Notes under the pieces: model-generated
Seen by the model: the letters and a program-made list of their open reading frames with translations, nothing else
Database searches by the model: none
Told to the model about the DNA's origin: nothing
Source of the DNA: UBA4644 sp964541085
GTDB lineage: Bacteria; Bacillota; Clostridia; Oscillospirales; Butyricicoccaceae
Length of the DNA stretch: 26,347 bases
NCBI GenBank assembly: GCA_964541085.1
Contig: CAZIPA010000028.1
Location: 1-26,347 of the forward strand
Direction: 5' to 3'
In this document: piece after piece, positions 15,976-22,721 of the stretch
Numbering within the stretch: position 1 is the first letter of the stretch
Layout of the letters: each line of letters starts with the position of its first letter
Position numbers and translations under genes: made by a program

Positions 15976-16794
15976 ATGGAAGCTGTGCAATTTGGTTTTA
16001 TCGGCGCGGGAAATATGGGCTCGGCTCTGCTGCGGGCCATGGGAAAACAGACGGACAGCATTCTGGTGTCCGATCATACCCCCGCCAAGGCAGAACAGCT
16101 GGCGGCAGAGCTGCACATTCAGGCCGGAACCAACGGGGACATTGCCCGCCGCTGCCGGATGATTTTTCTGGCGGTGAAGCCGCAGGCTATGCAGGCGGCG
16201 CTGGACGAGCTGCGGGAGCCGCTGTATCGTCGGCTGGATCAGGGAGAGCCGGTCACGCTGGTGACGATGGCGGCAGGTGTCACTCTGGACACGCTGGAAA
16301 AAATGCTGGGCAGAACCTGCTCCATGCTGCGCATCATGCCCAACACGCCGGTGGCTGTGGGGCAAGGCGTGGCACTTTACACTGCCCAGCGTATGATGGA
16401 TGAAGCGGCGCAGCAGGCCTTTCTGAAGGCGCTGGCCCCGGCAGGTCAGCTGGTGGAACTGCCGGAGTATCAGATCGACGCAGCCAGCGCGGTTTCCGGC
16501 TGCGGCCCTGCTTATGTTTACCAGTTTTTACACGCCATGGCCATGGGCGGTGTGCGCTGCGGCCTGCGCTATGATACGGCCCTGAAGCTGGCGGCCCAGA
16601 CGGCAGCCGGTGCGGCCCATATGGTGCTGGAGACCGGAGAAAATCCGGAGCTGCTGAAGGTGAAGGTTTGCAGCCCCGCCGGCACCACCGTTGAAGGGGT
16701 CAAGGCGCTGGAGGACCATGCCTTTTCCGCCACGGTGATGGAAGCCGTCTCCGCTGCCTATCGCCGCACGCTGGAGCTGAAGGCCCGGGACTGA
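15976..16794 (+). CDS. proC: Pyrroline-5-carboxylate reductase
   Basis: It reduces pyrroline-5-carboxylate to proline with NAD(P)H, the last step of the pathway. The 272-residue protein opens with the Rossmann motif GAGNMG at 10-15. AVKPQAM follows, then MRIMPNTPVAVGQGV (read as LRIMPNTP here), SGCGPAYVYQF, and the C-terminal PAGTTVEGVKALE signature of the dimerisation domain. The Shine-Dalgarno GGAGG lies inside the proA end. With proB and proA it gives a complete glutamate-to-proline route in one transcript. Confidence 0.96.
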   Translation: MEAVQFGFIGAGNMGSALLRAMGKQTDSILVSDHTPAKAEQLAAELHIQAGTNGDIARRCRMIFLAVKPQAMQAALDELREPLYRRLDQGEPVTLVTMAAGVTLDTLEKMLGRTCSMLRIMPNTPVAVGQGVALYTAQRMMDEAAQQAFLKALAPAGQLVELPEYQIDAASAVSGCGPAYVYQFLHAMAMGGVRCGLRYDTALKLAAQTAAGAAHMVLETGENPELLKVKVCSPAGTTVEGVKALEDHAFSATVMEAVSAAYRRTLELKARD

Positions 16795-16831
16795 CCGGCC
16801 AGCGAAAGCCACCGGAAAAGGAGGAAGCATC

Positions 16832-17350
16832 ATGTCGGGCATCATCCTGTATCAATCCAAATACGGCGCTACGAAAAAATATGCCCTGTGGCTGGCGGAG
16901 GAAACGGGATTTTTGGTGAAAGAGACGAAAGCGGTAACGGCAGCAGCGCTGAAGTCCTTCGACACGATCCTGCTGGGCGGCGGTATTTACGCCTCCGGCA
17001 TTGCGGGATTATCCTTTCTGAAAAAGAATCTGACAGCGCTGCAAGGGAAAAAACTACTGATTTTCGCCGTAGGAGCCTCTCCTTATGAGGAAAATGCCTT
17101 TCGGGAGCTGACCTGCCGGAATCTGACCGGGCCGCTGAAGGACATCCCCTGCTTTTATTGCCGGGGCGCATGGACACCGGAGACGATGACGATGATCGAC
17201 CGGAACCTGTGTAAAATGCTGCAAAAATCCCTTGCCAAACGACCACCGGAATCACTGACACCTTTGGAAGAGGCCATGCTGGAGGCCGGAAACTCCCACT
17301 GTGACTGGACTGACCGGCACTATCTGGAACCCATTCTGAAGGCCCTTTGA
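16832..17350 (+). CDS. Flavodoxin-domain protein
   Basis: This 172-residue protein has the flavodoxin fold. The FMN phosphate loop region is ILYQSKYGATKKYALWLAEE near residues 5-24. A GGGIYASGIAG loop near residue 50 and VGASPYEENAF near 88 complete the flavin pocket. It resembles HemG/flavodoxin-like electron carriers rather than classical short flavodoxins. A cysteine-rich middle (TCRNL, PCFYCRGAW) is notable. AAGGAGG precedes the ATG, 37 bases after proC, and no promoter or terminator separates them, so it is probably transcribed with proBAC. A functional link to proline synthesis is not shown; it may serve redox metabolism in general. An intrinsic terminator follows. Confidence 0.8.
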   Translation: MSGIILYQSKYGATKKYALWLAEETGFLVKETKAVTAAALKSFDTILLGGGIYASGIAGLSFLKKNLTALQGKKLLIFAVGASPYEENAFRELTCRNLTGPLKDIPCFYCRGAWTPETMTMIDRNLCKMLQKSLAKRPPESLTPLEEAMLEAGNSHCDWTDRHYLEPILKAL

Positions 17351-17370
17351 TTTGTGAAATGTAAAAAAGA

Positions 17371-17410
17371 AAGGCGCAGGGCCTGCCCGCCGGGCACTCT
17401 GCGCCTTTTT
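17371..17410 (+). terminator. Intrinsic terminator after the proBAC-flavodoxin unit
   Basis: AAGGCGCAG at 17371-17379 pairs with CTGCGCCTT at 17399-17407. A nested GCCC/GGGC stem (17385-17388 with 17392-17395) lies inside, and a T-run follows (17406-17410). It begins about 20 bases after the flavodoxin stop. Confidence 0.88.
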
Positions 17411-17443
17411 GTATTTTGTGCTGTAAAGTCGGCATATTACCGG

Positions 17444-17485
17444 AAAAGGGGTGCGGCTGAATGCCGTGCAGGGGTAAGCCGCTCC
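17444..17485 (-). terminator. Probable intrinsic terminator of the MBOAT-SGNH unit
   Basis: Read on the minus strand, GGAGCGGCT (17485-17477) pairs with AGCCGCACC (17458-17450) with one mismatch. CCC and TTTT (17447-17444) follow. It lies just after the SGNH stop at 17494. The T-run is short, hence moderate confidence. Confidence 0.55.
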
Positions 17486-17493
17486 AAAATGCG

Positions 17494-18411
17494 TTACGCC
17501 GGGGTGTTTTCCATGAGCCACTCCGCCCATTTGGCGTAATATTTGCCGTAGGGATGGGTGTTGTCGCCGGTATATTCCTTGGCCAGCGCACCGTTTTCGT
17601 CGTCAAAAACGGGATTCACATCAATGTAAAAAATGTGCTGGTTGTCGGCGTAGGCCGCCTGTGCCAGATTCATCCGGTCGATGTTGCTGTTGTTGAAGGT
17701 CTTATCGCTGTCCGAACGGGCAGAGGTCACATGGAGACTGGCCTCCAGAATCAGATAGGCGTCCGGCTGTAATTCCCGGATTTTAGAAACAACTTCGCCA
17801 TATTTTTCCACTGTTGAATTGAAATTGTAGCCCAGCTCGTTGATGCCCAGCATAAGATACACCCGGTCATACTGCCGCCCGGTGAGCACATCCTCCAGCA
17901 GCGTGCCCTTTTCCCAGCCGCCCACAGAGCTCTCCTTTTTGAAGGCCGTATAGACGCTCATGCCGGTATAGGCATAAAAATCCGCATCCGGAATGCCGGA
18001 ATATTCCGCCAGACCCACGGTGCGGCTGTCGCCGATGAACAGTGCGTTGACAAAGGGCTCCTCCGGCTTCACCGGTTCCTTCGGCTCCTGCGAAGGATCG
18101 GGCGCTACCGGCAGCTCCCAGGGATCCCCGGCCGACGGAGAGACTGCGGGAATATTCGGCGTGTCCGATGCCTCCGGCTCCTTTGGCGCTTCCGGCACGG
18201 TTACAGGCGCCTGCGGCTCCGGCAGAGAGGGGGGAACAGGCTCCTCCGGCTGAGAAAGCTCCGGCGCGTCCGGCGTTTCCGACTCCTCCGGAGACAAAGT
18301 ATCCTCTGCGGCAAGGGGAAGAATGCCCATCTCCTTCCACACAAAGGGCAGGGAGATCAGCATCGTCACCAGCAAAAGAAATAAAAACGGTGTTTTCAAA
18401 AATTGTTTCAT
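17494..18411 (-). CDS. Membrane-anchored SGNH/GDSL hydrolase
   Basis: This 305-residue protein has an N-terminal membrane anchor (residues 5-24, KTPFLFLLLVTMLISLPFVW). A proline- and glutamate-rich linker of about 38-120 follows, then an extracellular SGNH esterase domain. Catalytic blocks are visible: GDS at 127-129 (Ser129), Gly150, the GIN motif at 189-191, and DNTH with Asp283 and His286. Such enzymes de-acetylate or trans-acetylate polysaccharides. The frame extends upstream, but ATG 18411 places the signal anchor at the N-terminus and falls 14 bases after the MBOAT stop; the ribosome binding site is weak (GGGTG). Its pairing with an MBOAT acyltransferase suggests extracellular O-acylation of a cell-wall or capsular polymer, as in the PatA/PatB and AlgI/AlgJ arrangements. 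The substrate is unknown. Confidence 0.85.
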   Translation of the reverse strand: MKQFLKTPFLFLLLVTMLISLPFVWKEMGILPLAAEDTLSPEESETPDAPELSQPEEPVPPSLPEPQAPVTVPEAPKEPEASDTPNIPAVSPSAGDPWELPVAPDPSQEPKEPVKPEEPFVNALFIGDSRTVGLAEYSGIPDADFYAYTGMSVYTAFKKESSVGGWEKGTLLEDVLTGRQYDRVYLMLGINELGYNFNSTVEKYGEVVSKIRELQPDAYLILEASLHVTSARSDSDKTFNNSNIDRMNLAQAAYADNQHIFYIDVNPVFDDENGALAKEYTGDNTHPYGKYYAKWAEWLMENTPA

Positions 18412-18425
18412 AGCAGCACCCGGAC

Positions 18426-19835
18426 TTAATAGCGGAAATACAGGAAGGGATCGTTCAATCCCCGATAGAGACAATAGATAGCGCCCCAGAAAATCGCCAG
18501 CAGAATGGGGATGGACAGGGGAGATTTATCCAGCTTTTTCCACAGCCGTTTGGCCCACGGCAGACAGAGGAAAATGCCGATCAGCAGCAGCACACCGTAC
18601 AGCCTGCCATATTTCAGCCAGTCTCCGGCCATGATACCGGCCCAGCTGCCGTTTAGCGGGAACAGTCGGCTAAAATAGATTCCCAGCTGTTGCAGGTCGG
18701 TAATGGCGAACAGCATCCAGGACAGGGGAATCAGAAAAATCATGTATAGATGTCCCAGCACTGGGCGGCGCTCCAGCTGCCGTTTCAGACCCAGCCGCTC
18801 CAGCAGCATCAGCACAAACAGCAGCAGGCCCCAGAGCAGGAAATTCCAGCTGGCTCCGTGCCAGAAGCCGGTGAGCAGCCAGACCACCAGCAGATTGCGG
18901 ATGGTTTTCGCCATACCGTTGCGGCTGCCGCCCAGCGGGATGTAAATATATTCCCGGAACCATGCGCCCAGCGTGATATGCCACCGCCGCCAGAACTCCG
19001 TCATGCTCAGAGAAAGATAGGGATCGGAAAAATTCTCCGGCAGCGGCAGTCCCAGCACCTCGCCCAGACCCATGGCCATAAGCGAATAGCCGTAAAAATC
19101 AAAGTACGGCTGGAGACTGTAGCCAACGGCGCCCATCCAGGCCAGCGGCGTGGAAATGCCCTCATAGCCGATGGCGGCAATGTCGCTCCAAAGGGAACCG
19201 ATGCGGTTGGCCACCAGCACCTTCAGCCCCAGACCCAGCACAAACAGCCGTGCGCCCCGGTCTGCCTGTGCCCAGGACAGCTTGCGTTCCCGCAGCGGCT
19301 GCGACAGGGAAGCATAGGAGGCCAGCGGGCCGGAGGTCAGCTTGGAAAACAGACTGACATAGAGGCCAAACCGCAGCAGCGAACTCTCCGGCGGCATTTT
19401 CTGCCGGTAGACATCAATTAAATAAGAGAGGATCTGGAAGGTGTAAAAGCTGATTCCCAGCGGCAGCACCAGCTCCCATCTCCGGTCGGGCAGGCTCTGG
19501 CCGGACACCGCACCCCACAGGGAGAACAGATTGTCCCGGAAAAAGCCTGCATATTTGAACACCACCAGCCAACCTGCATTGTAAATGATTCCCAGAATCA
19601 ACAGCGGCTTCCGCCCCGGCTGACCATAGCCCAGATGCAGACCAAGCCGCCAGTTGACGACAATGGCGGCCAGCAAAAGCAGCATATGAACCGGCGTTTC
19701 CCACGCGCCATAGGCATAAAAGGCCAGACTTCCCAGCAGCAAAATACCGTTCCGCCAGCGGGCGGGTACCAGTGCATAAATCAGGAAAAAGGCCGGAACA
19801 AACAGAAACAGAAAGGGCAGACTGCTGAATACCAC
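18426..19835 (-). CDS. MBOAT family membrane-bound O-acyltransferase (AlgI/PatA/DltB-like)
   Basis: This 469-residue multi-spanning protein passes acyl groups across the membrane. It begins with the typical VFSSLPFLFLFVPAFFLIY helix. Conserved family blocks include LPLGISFYTFQILSYLIDVYR, SKLTSGPLASY, FDFYGYSLMAMGLG, FWRRWHITLGAWFREYIYIPLGGSR and GFWHGASWNF, whose His326 is the expected catalytic histidine. Around ten membrane helices are apparent. The start is GTG at 19835 after GGAGG at 19846-19842; the nearby ATG at 19840 is out of frame. The LPLGISFYTFQ and WHITLGAW motifs place it nearer AlgI-type alginate or peptidoglycan acetyltransferases than DltB. No dlt genes are nearby, so D-alanylation is less likely. 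The SGNH partner follows after 14 bases. Confidence 0.92.
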   Translation of the reverse strand: MVFSSLPFLFLFVPAFFLIYALVPARWRNGILLLGSLAFYAYGAWETPVHMLLLLAAIVVNWRLGLHLGYGQPGRKPLLILGIIYNAGWLVVFKYAGFFRDNLFSLWGAVSGQSLPDRRWELVLPLGISFYTFQILSYLIDVYRQKMPPESSLLRFGLYVSLFSKLTSGPLASYASLSQPLRERKLSWAQADRGARLFVLGLGLKVLVANRIGSLWSDIAAIGYEGISTPLAWMGAVGYSLQPYFDFYGYSLMAMGLGEVLGLPLPENFSDPYLSLSMTEFWRRWHITLGAWFREYIYIPLGGSRNGMAKTIRNLLVVWLLTGFWHGASWNFLLWGLLLFVLMLLERLGLKRQLERRPVLGHLYMIFLIPLSWMLFAITDLQQLGIYFSRLFPLNGSWAGIMAGDWLKYGRLYGVLLLIGIFLCLPWAKRLWKKLDKSPLSIPILLAIFWGAIYCLYRGLNDPFLYFRY

Positions 19836-19851
19836 AACATACCTCCGGGCC

Positions 19852-19887
19852 GTCGGCTTGCTGCGAAAAGCGCCTCATGCAGCCGAC
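19852..19887 (-). promoter_or_regulatory. Hairpin in the 5' leader of the MBOAT gene
   Basis: Two stems stack around a four-base bulge: GTCG/CGAC (19852-19855 with 19884-19887) and GCTGC/GCAGC (19860-19864 with 19879-19883). The hairpin lies between the predicted start and the ribosome binding site at 19846-19841. No known riboswitch class is recognised. Confidence 0.35.
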
Positions 19888-19896
19888 ATCATCTAT

Positions 19897-19925
19897 AGTA
19901 TAATAGACCCTGCCGGACGGTGCAA
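19897..19925 (-). promoter_or_regulatory. Promoter of the MBOAT-SGNH operon
   Basis: On the minus strand, TTGCAC (19925-19920) and TATACT (19902-19897) are separated by exactly 17 bases. The start would be near 19890, giving a leader of about 55 bases. Confidence 0.7.
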
Positions 19926-19959
19926 GCGCTTTTTTTATAAAAATATATCTTAAGATTTC

Positions 19960-19975
19960 CCGGAAAATATTCCGG
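19960..19975 (-). terminator. Small hairpin directly after the DUF4130-type gene
   Basis: CCGGAA/TTCCGG (19975-19970 with 19965-19960) with a TATT loop abuts the stop codon. The A/T-rich tract with T-runs comes about 20 bases later, so this is only a weak terminator candidate. Confidence 0.3.
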
Positions 19976-20764
19976 TCAAGGCTCCTGCCGATGGCGGGGC
20001 AGGGCAGTCTGATTTTCCGGCTGAAATTCCGTCATGGTTCCCCAGAAGCGCTTTGGCATATTAGTCTGACGGCAGGCGGGATTATAGCGCCCTTCAATGC
20101 CGATGGTATCGTAAAACCGGGTCCAGAGTCTGCGATAAAGCAGCTCAGATTCCTCCGCCGGGGGCAGCTTCAGCTGAGCCAGCGGCACGATCTTATGCAC
20201 ACCGCCGCTGTAGAGCAGCGCCATCCGGTGGGTGCGGTCATAGATCAAAAAGCTTTCCCCCGGCATCCGTGCCCGAAAATGCTTCAGCAGCAGGGGCAGC
20301 ACCTGATTTTTCGGTTCGATCTCCGCCGCCAGCGCACCGCCATACTGAGAAAACCGGGTAAAGCCCTTCAAAAGATGAGCCTCGGAGAGTACATTCTGCG
20401 CCGCCGTAAAAATGGTATGCACCCGGGGCTCGGTCAGCTGCCGCAGCACCTTCGGCCCCTGCTGATAGCCCAGCCGGAGAAAGCGCAGAATGGCCAGCTC
20501 CCGTTCCTCCATACAGGAGAGAAAGGCCAGCTCCACCCAGCGCAGCGCCGCCGGGCCGATTTTTTCCGGGATGGAACGCAGCACCCGCCGGGCCTGTTCC
20601 TCCTGGGTGGGGACAATGATCCGGGTGAGCAGCGAGGGCTGATCCTCCTCCTCCGGCAAAATGGCCAGCGGATCCTCCCGCCGGTAAAAGGCCCGGAACA
20701 CGCAGCACAGCAGCCCGTCAAAGCTGCCGTCATAAAGATAGATTACATCTGACCGGTAAGACAC
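19976..20764 (-). CDS. TIGR03915/DUF4130-type putative DNA repair protein, partner of the radical SAM protein
   Basis: This 262-residue protein matches the family usually found beside the TIGR03916 radical SAM protein. The family opening is seen in VIYLYDGSFDGLLCCVFRAFY. Middle helices include GPAALRWVELAFL and FLRLGYQQG. The DUF4130 portion of about 120-245 has SEAHLLKGFTRFSQ, the LPLLLKHFRARMPGESFLIYD segment and the closing YNPACRQTNMPKRFWGTMTEF. In other bacteria DUF4130 occurs fused to a uracil-DNA-glycosylase-like domain, hence the repair link; the reaction is unknown. GTG 20764 is favoured because GGAGG lies ten bases upstream and it overlaps the radical SAM gene by 22 bases, which implies coupled translation. 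It shares that gene's LexA-controlled promoter. I rely on remembered family features; an HMM search would settle the family. Confidence 0.82.
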   Translation of the reverse strand: MSYRSDVIYLYDGSFDGLLCCVFRAFYRREDPLAILPEEEDQPSLLTRIIVPTQEEQARRVLRSIPEKIGPAALRWVELAFLSCMEERELAILRFLRLGYQQGPKVLRQLTEPRVHTIFTAAQNVLSEAHLLKGFTRFSQYGGALAAEIEPKNQVLPLLLKHFRARMPGESFLIYDRTHRMALLYSGGVHKIVPLAQLKLPPAEESELLYRRLWTRFYDTIGIEGRYNPACRQTNMPKRFWGTMTEFQPENQTALPRHRQEP

Positions 20765-22035
20765 GCCCTCACATCCTCCATGGTAGGGTCAAACAGGCTC
20801 AGCTGGTCTGCCTGACCCATGGTTTCCAGCGCCGCATCGGAAAGCAGCGCCCGCAAAATGGAATTGTGCTCCATCCGGATTCCCGGCATGGCTCTGCCGC
20901 CACACAGCAGAAAATACTTTGCCCGCTTGAGCACAACCCCCAGCTTTTTCAGTCCGGCAAAATCCAGCTGTCCCGCCCGCCGGGCCGACAGGATGCGCCG
21001 TGCACTTTTCACACCGATCCCCGGCACCCGCAGCAGCGTCTCATAATCCGCCCGGTTCACCTCCACAGGAAACTGCTCCATGTGCCGCAGCGCCCAGCCG
21101 CACTTGGGATCCACATAGGGGTTGAAGTTGGGATTGTCCGCATCCAGCAGCTCCTCCGCCTGAAAATGATAATACCGCAGCAGCCAGTCTGCCTGATACA
21201 GCCGATGCTCCCGCAAAAGCGGCGGCCGGGTGGTCAGGGCGGGCAGATTCCGATGCTCCACCACCGGCAGATAGGCCGAGTAAAACACCCGCTTCAGAGC
21301 GTATTTTTCATACAGCGCCGAGGACAGCCGGAGGATTTGCAGATCGGTCTCCGGCGTGGCTCCTACAATGAGCTGGGTGCTCTGGCCCGCCGGCGCAAAG
21401 CGGGGCGCGTGACGATAGCGTGCGATTTCCTCCTTGCCCTGGGCAATGCCGTCCCGGAGAAAGGCCATGGGCTTCAGAATGTCCTCCCGATGCTTGTCCG
21501 GTGCCAGCAGTGCCAGACTCTGGCGGGAAGGCAGCTCGATATTGACGCTCATCCGGTCAGCCAGCGCCGCCAGCCGGGACAGCAGCAGGGGACTGGCCCC
21601 GGGAATGGCCTTGGCATGAATATAGCCGTAAAACTGATATTCCTCCCGCAAAATGCGAATGGTCTCCAGCATCAGCTCACAGGTATGATCCGGGCTCTGC
21701 ACCACCGCGCTGGACAGAAACAGCCCCTCGATATAATTCCGCCGGTAAAACTGGATGGTCAGATCGGCCAGCTCCCGGGGGGTAAAGCTGGCCCGGGGAC
21801 TGTCGTTGGTGCGCCGGTTGACGCAATAGGCGCAGTCATAGCAGCAGGCGTTGCTTTGCAGCACCTTCAGCAGGGTGATGCATCTTCCGTCTGAGGCAAA
21901 GCTGTGACAGCAGCCGCAGGCCATAGTGGCCCCCAGTCCGCCGGGGCGGGAGGAACGATCCAGTCCGCTGGAGGTACAGGCAGCGTCATATTTCGCCGCA
22001 TCCGCCAGAATCGTCAGCTTTTCCAGAACATCCAT
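20743..22035 (-). CDS. Radical SAM putative DNA modification/repair protein (TIGR03916-like) with HhH and clamp-binding motif
   Basis: This is a 430-residue radical SAM enzyme. The iron-sulfur motif is C64-x3-C68-x2-C71 within NACCYDCAYC. An N-terminal cysteine cluster (C40, C42, C43, C52) precedes it. The TIM-barrel part has RRNYIEGLFLSSAV and YIHAKAIPGA. A helix-hairpin-helix DNA-binding motif, LLRVPGIGVKSARRILSARR, begins at 334. Near the C-terminus, QLSLF at 411-415 equals the consensus beta-sliding-clamp-binding pentapeptide. The frame is open 49 codons upstream, but ATG 22035 has AGGAGG at 22047-22042 and the family start MDVLEKLTILADAAKYDA. A promoter with two LexA-like operators lies just upstream, and the DUF4130-type gene overlaps its end. 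The substrate is unknown; a DNA-lesion role is inferred from context and motifs. Confidence 0.88.
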   Translation of the reverse strand: MDVLEKLTILADAAKYDAACTSSGLDRSSRPGGLGATMACGCCHSFASDGRCITLLKVLQSNACCYDCAYCVNRRTNDSPRASFTPRELADLTIQFYRRNYIEGLFLSSAVVQSPDHTCELMLETIRILREEYQFYGYIHAKAIPGASPLLLSRLAALADRMSVNIELPSRQSLALLAPDKHREDILKPMAFLRDGIAQGKEEIARYRHAPRFAPAGQSTQLIVGATPETDLQILRLSSALYEKYALKRVFYSAYLPVVEHRNLPALTTRPPLLREHRLYQADWLLRYYHFQAEELLDADNPNFNPYVDPKCGWALRHMEQFPVEVNRADYETLLRVPGIGVKSARRILSARRAGQLDFAGLKKLGVVLKRAKYFLLCGGRAMPGIRMEHNSILRALLSDAALETMGQADQLSLFDPTMEDVRACLTGQM

Positions 22036-22052
22036 GCTGTGCCTCCTAAAAT

Positions 22053-22066
22053 CGAACATTTGTTTG
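22053..22066. promoter_or_regulatory. LexA-like SOS operator, downstream copy
   Basis: CGAACATTTGTTTG fits the Gram-positive LexA box (CGAAC-N4-GTTYG form) at 12 of 14 positions and the GAAC-N4-GTTT clostridial core exactly. It straddles the predicted transcription start of the radical SAM gene, ending a few bases before its ribosome binding site. It would block initiation when LexA is bound. Confidence 0.75.
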
Positions 22067-22074
22067 CTAAAGAA

Positions 22075-22103
22075 AATATAGCACATATGTTCGATTTTGT
22101 AAA
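22075..22103 (-). promoter_or_regulatory. Promoter of the radical SAM/DUF4130 unit
   Basis: On the minus strand, TTTACA (22103-22098) and TATATT (22080-22075) are separated by exactly 17 bases. The second LexA-like box fills the spacer. The start would be near 22068. Confidence 0.78.
22080..22093. promoter_or_regulatory. LexA-like SOS operator, promoter-spacer copy
   Basis: Read on the minus strand, CGAACATATGTGCT matches the CGAACATATGTTCG-type box at about 12 of 14 positions, with a perfect left half. It sits between -35 and -10. Together with the copy at 22053-22066 it makes a 12-bp perfect outward-facing inverted repeat (AAAATCGAACAT at 22048-22059 with ATGTTCGATTTT at 22087-22098). Confidence 0.75.
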
Positions 22104-22142
22104 CCCTTTCCGGAGAAAAAGTCAAAATCCCCGGAAACAGGA

Positions 22143-22171
22143 TTGTATTTCCGGAAAAATACCGGTATAAT
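22143..22171 (+). promoter_or_regulatory. Promoter of the DUF6125-PK-prmA unit
   Basis: TTGTAT at 22143-22148 and a perfect TATAAT at 22166-22171 have 17 bases between them. The spacer end is the palindrome ATACCGGTAT (22159-22168), which overlaps the -10. Transcription would start near 22178, with a short leader before AAGGAGG at 22192-22198. Confidence 0.72.
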
Positions 22172-22205
22172 AAAAATCGCAAATTGTCCCCAAGGAGGAT
22201 GTACC

Positions 22206-22721
22206 ATGAAAAATGAAGCGTTGCAGGCCCTTTCCCGGGAGCAGCTGGAGGAGCTGATCTCCATCTACTGCAAGGACTGGCTGGCCATGGACGGTGTCTG
22301 GTTCCAGTCCTCCGAACGCCGGTTCGGCATGGAGCTGGCCATGGAGCAGGATGTGGAGATCTGGAAGCAGTTTACCGTCATCGAGGCCAAAAAGCTCAAG
22401 GCCTTTCTGCATCTGCCGGAGCGGGCCGGGCTGGAGGGTCTGGAGCAGGCACTGCGTCTGCGTCTGTATGCCAATATCAACCGGGATGAAATTCTGCGGG
22501 AGGGCAACCGCCTGATTTATCGCACGCTGGACTGCCGGGTACAGACGGCCCGCAGCCGGAAAAATCTTCCCTGGCATCCCTGCAAGGCCGTGGGCGAGGT
22601 GGAATATGCCGGCTTTGCCCGGGAAATTGACGATCGGATCACCTGCCGTGCCCTGAGCTGCTATCCGGAAAAAACCGATGACAGCTGCGCTTGCAGCTGG
22701 GAGTTTACGCTGGAGGAATGA
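22206..22721 (+). CDS. DUF6125 family protein of unknown function
   Basis: This 171-residue soluble protein resembles the clostridial DUF6125 family. Its N-terminal half has the pattern LEELISIYCKDWLAMDGVWF, then RRFGMELAMEQDVEIWKQF and VIEAKKLKAF. Its C-terminal half is a beta-rich segment ending TCRALSCYPEKTDDSCACSWEF, whose cysteines may bind a metal or stabilise the fold. Some relatives are annotated near L-2-amino-thiazoline-4-carboxylic acid hydrolases, but I see no proof of such activity. ATG 22206 follows AAGGAGG at 22192-22198, giving a well-supported start; the longer open frame upstream runs through the promoter. It is the first gene of a unit with a pyruvate-kinase-like gene and prmA. 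Its TGA overlaps the next start. Confidence 0.75.
   Translation: MKNEALQALSREQLEELISIYCKDWLAMDGVWFQSSERRFGMELAMEQDVEIWKQFTVIEAKKLKAFLHLPERAGLEGLEQALRLRLYANINRDEILREGNRLIYRTLDCRVQTARSRKNLPWHPCKAVGEVEYAGFAREIDDRITCRALSCYPEKTDDSCACSWEFTLEE

Noticed and set aside
14661..16061. Long minus-strand open frame (466 codons) opposite proA
   Set aside because: proA is unmistakable on the plus strand. The antisense product shows only low-complexity His/Gln/Gly composition and no ribosome binding site.
22107..22137. TTTCCGG/CCGGAAA pair between the divergent promoters as a terminator
   Set aside because: A 7-bp stem with a 17-base loop and no T-run lies between two divergent promoters, where no transcript needs to end.
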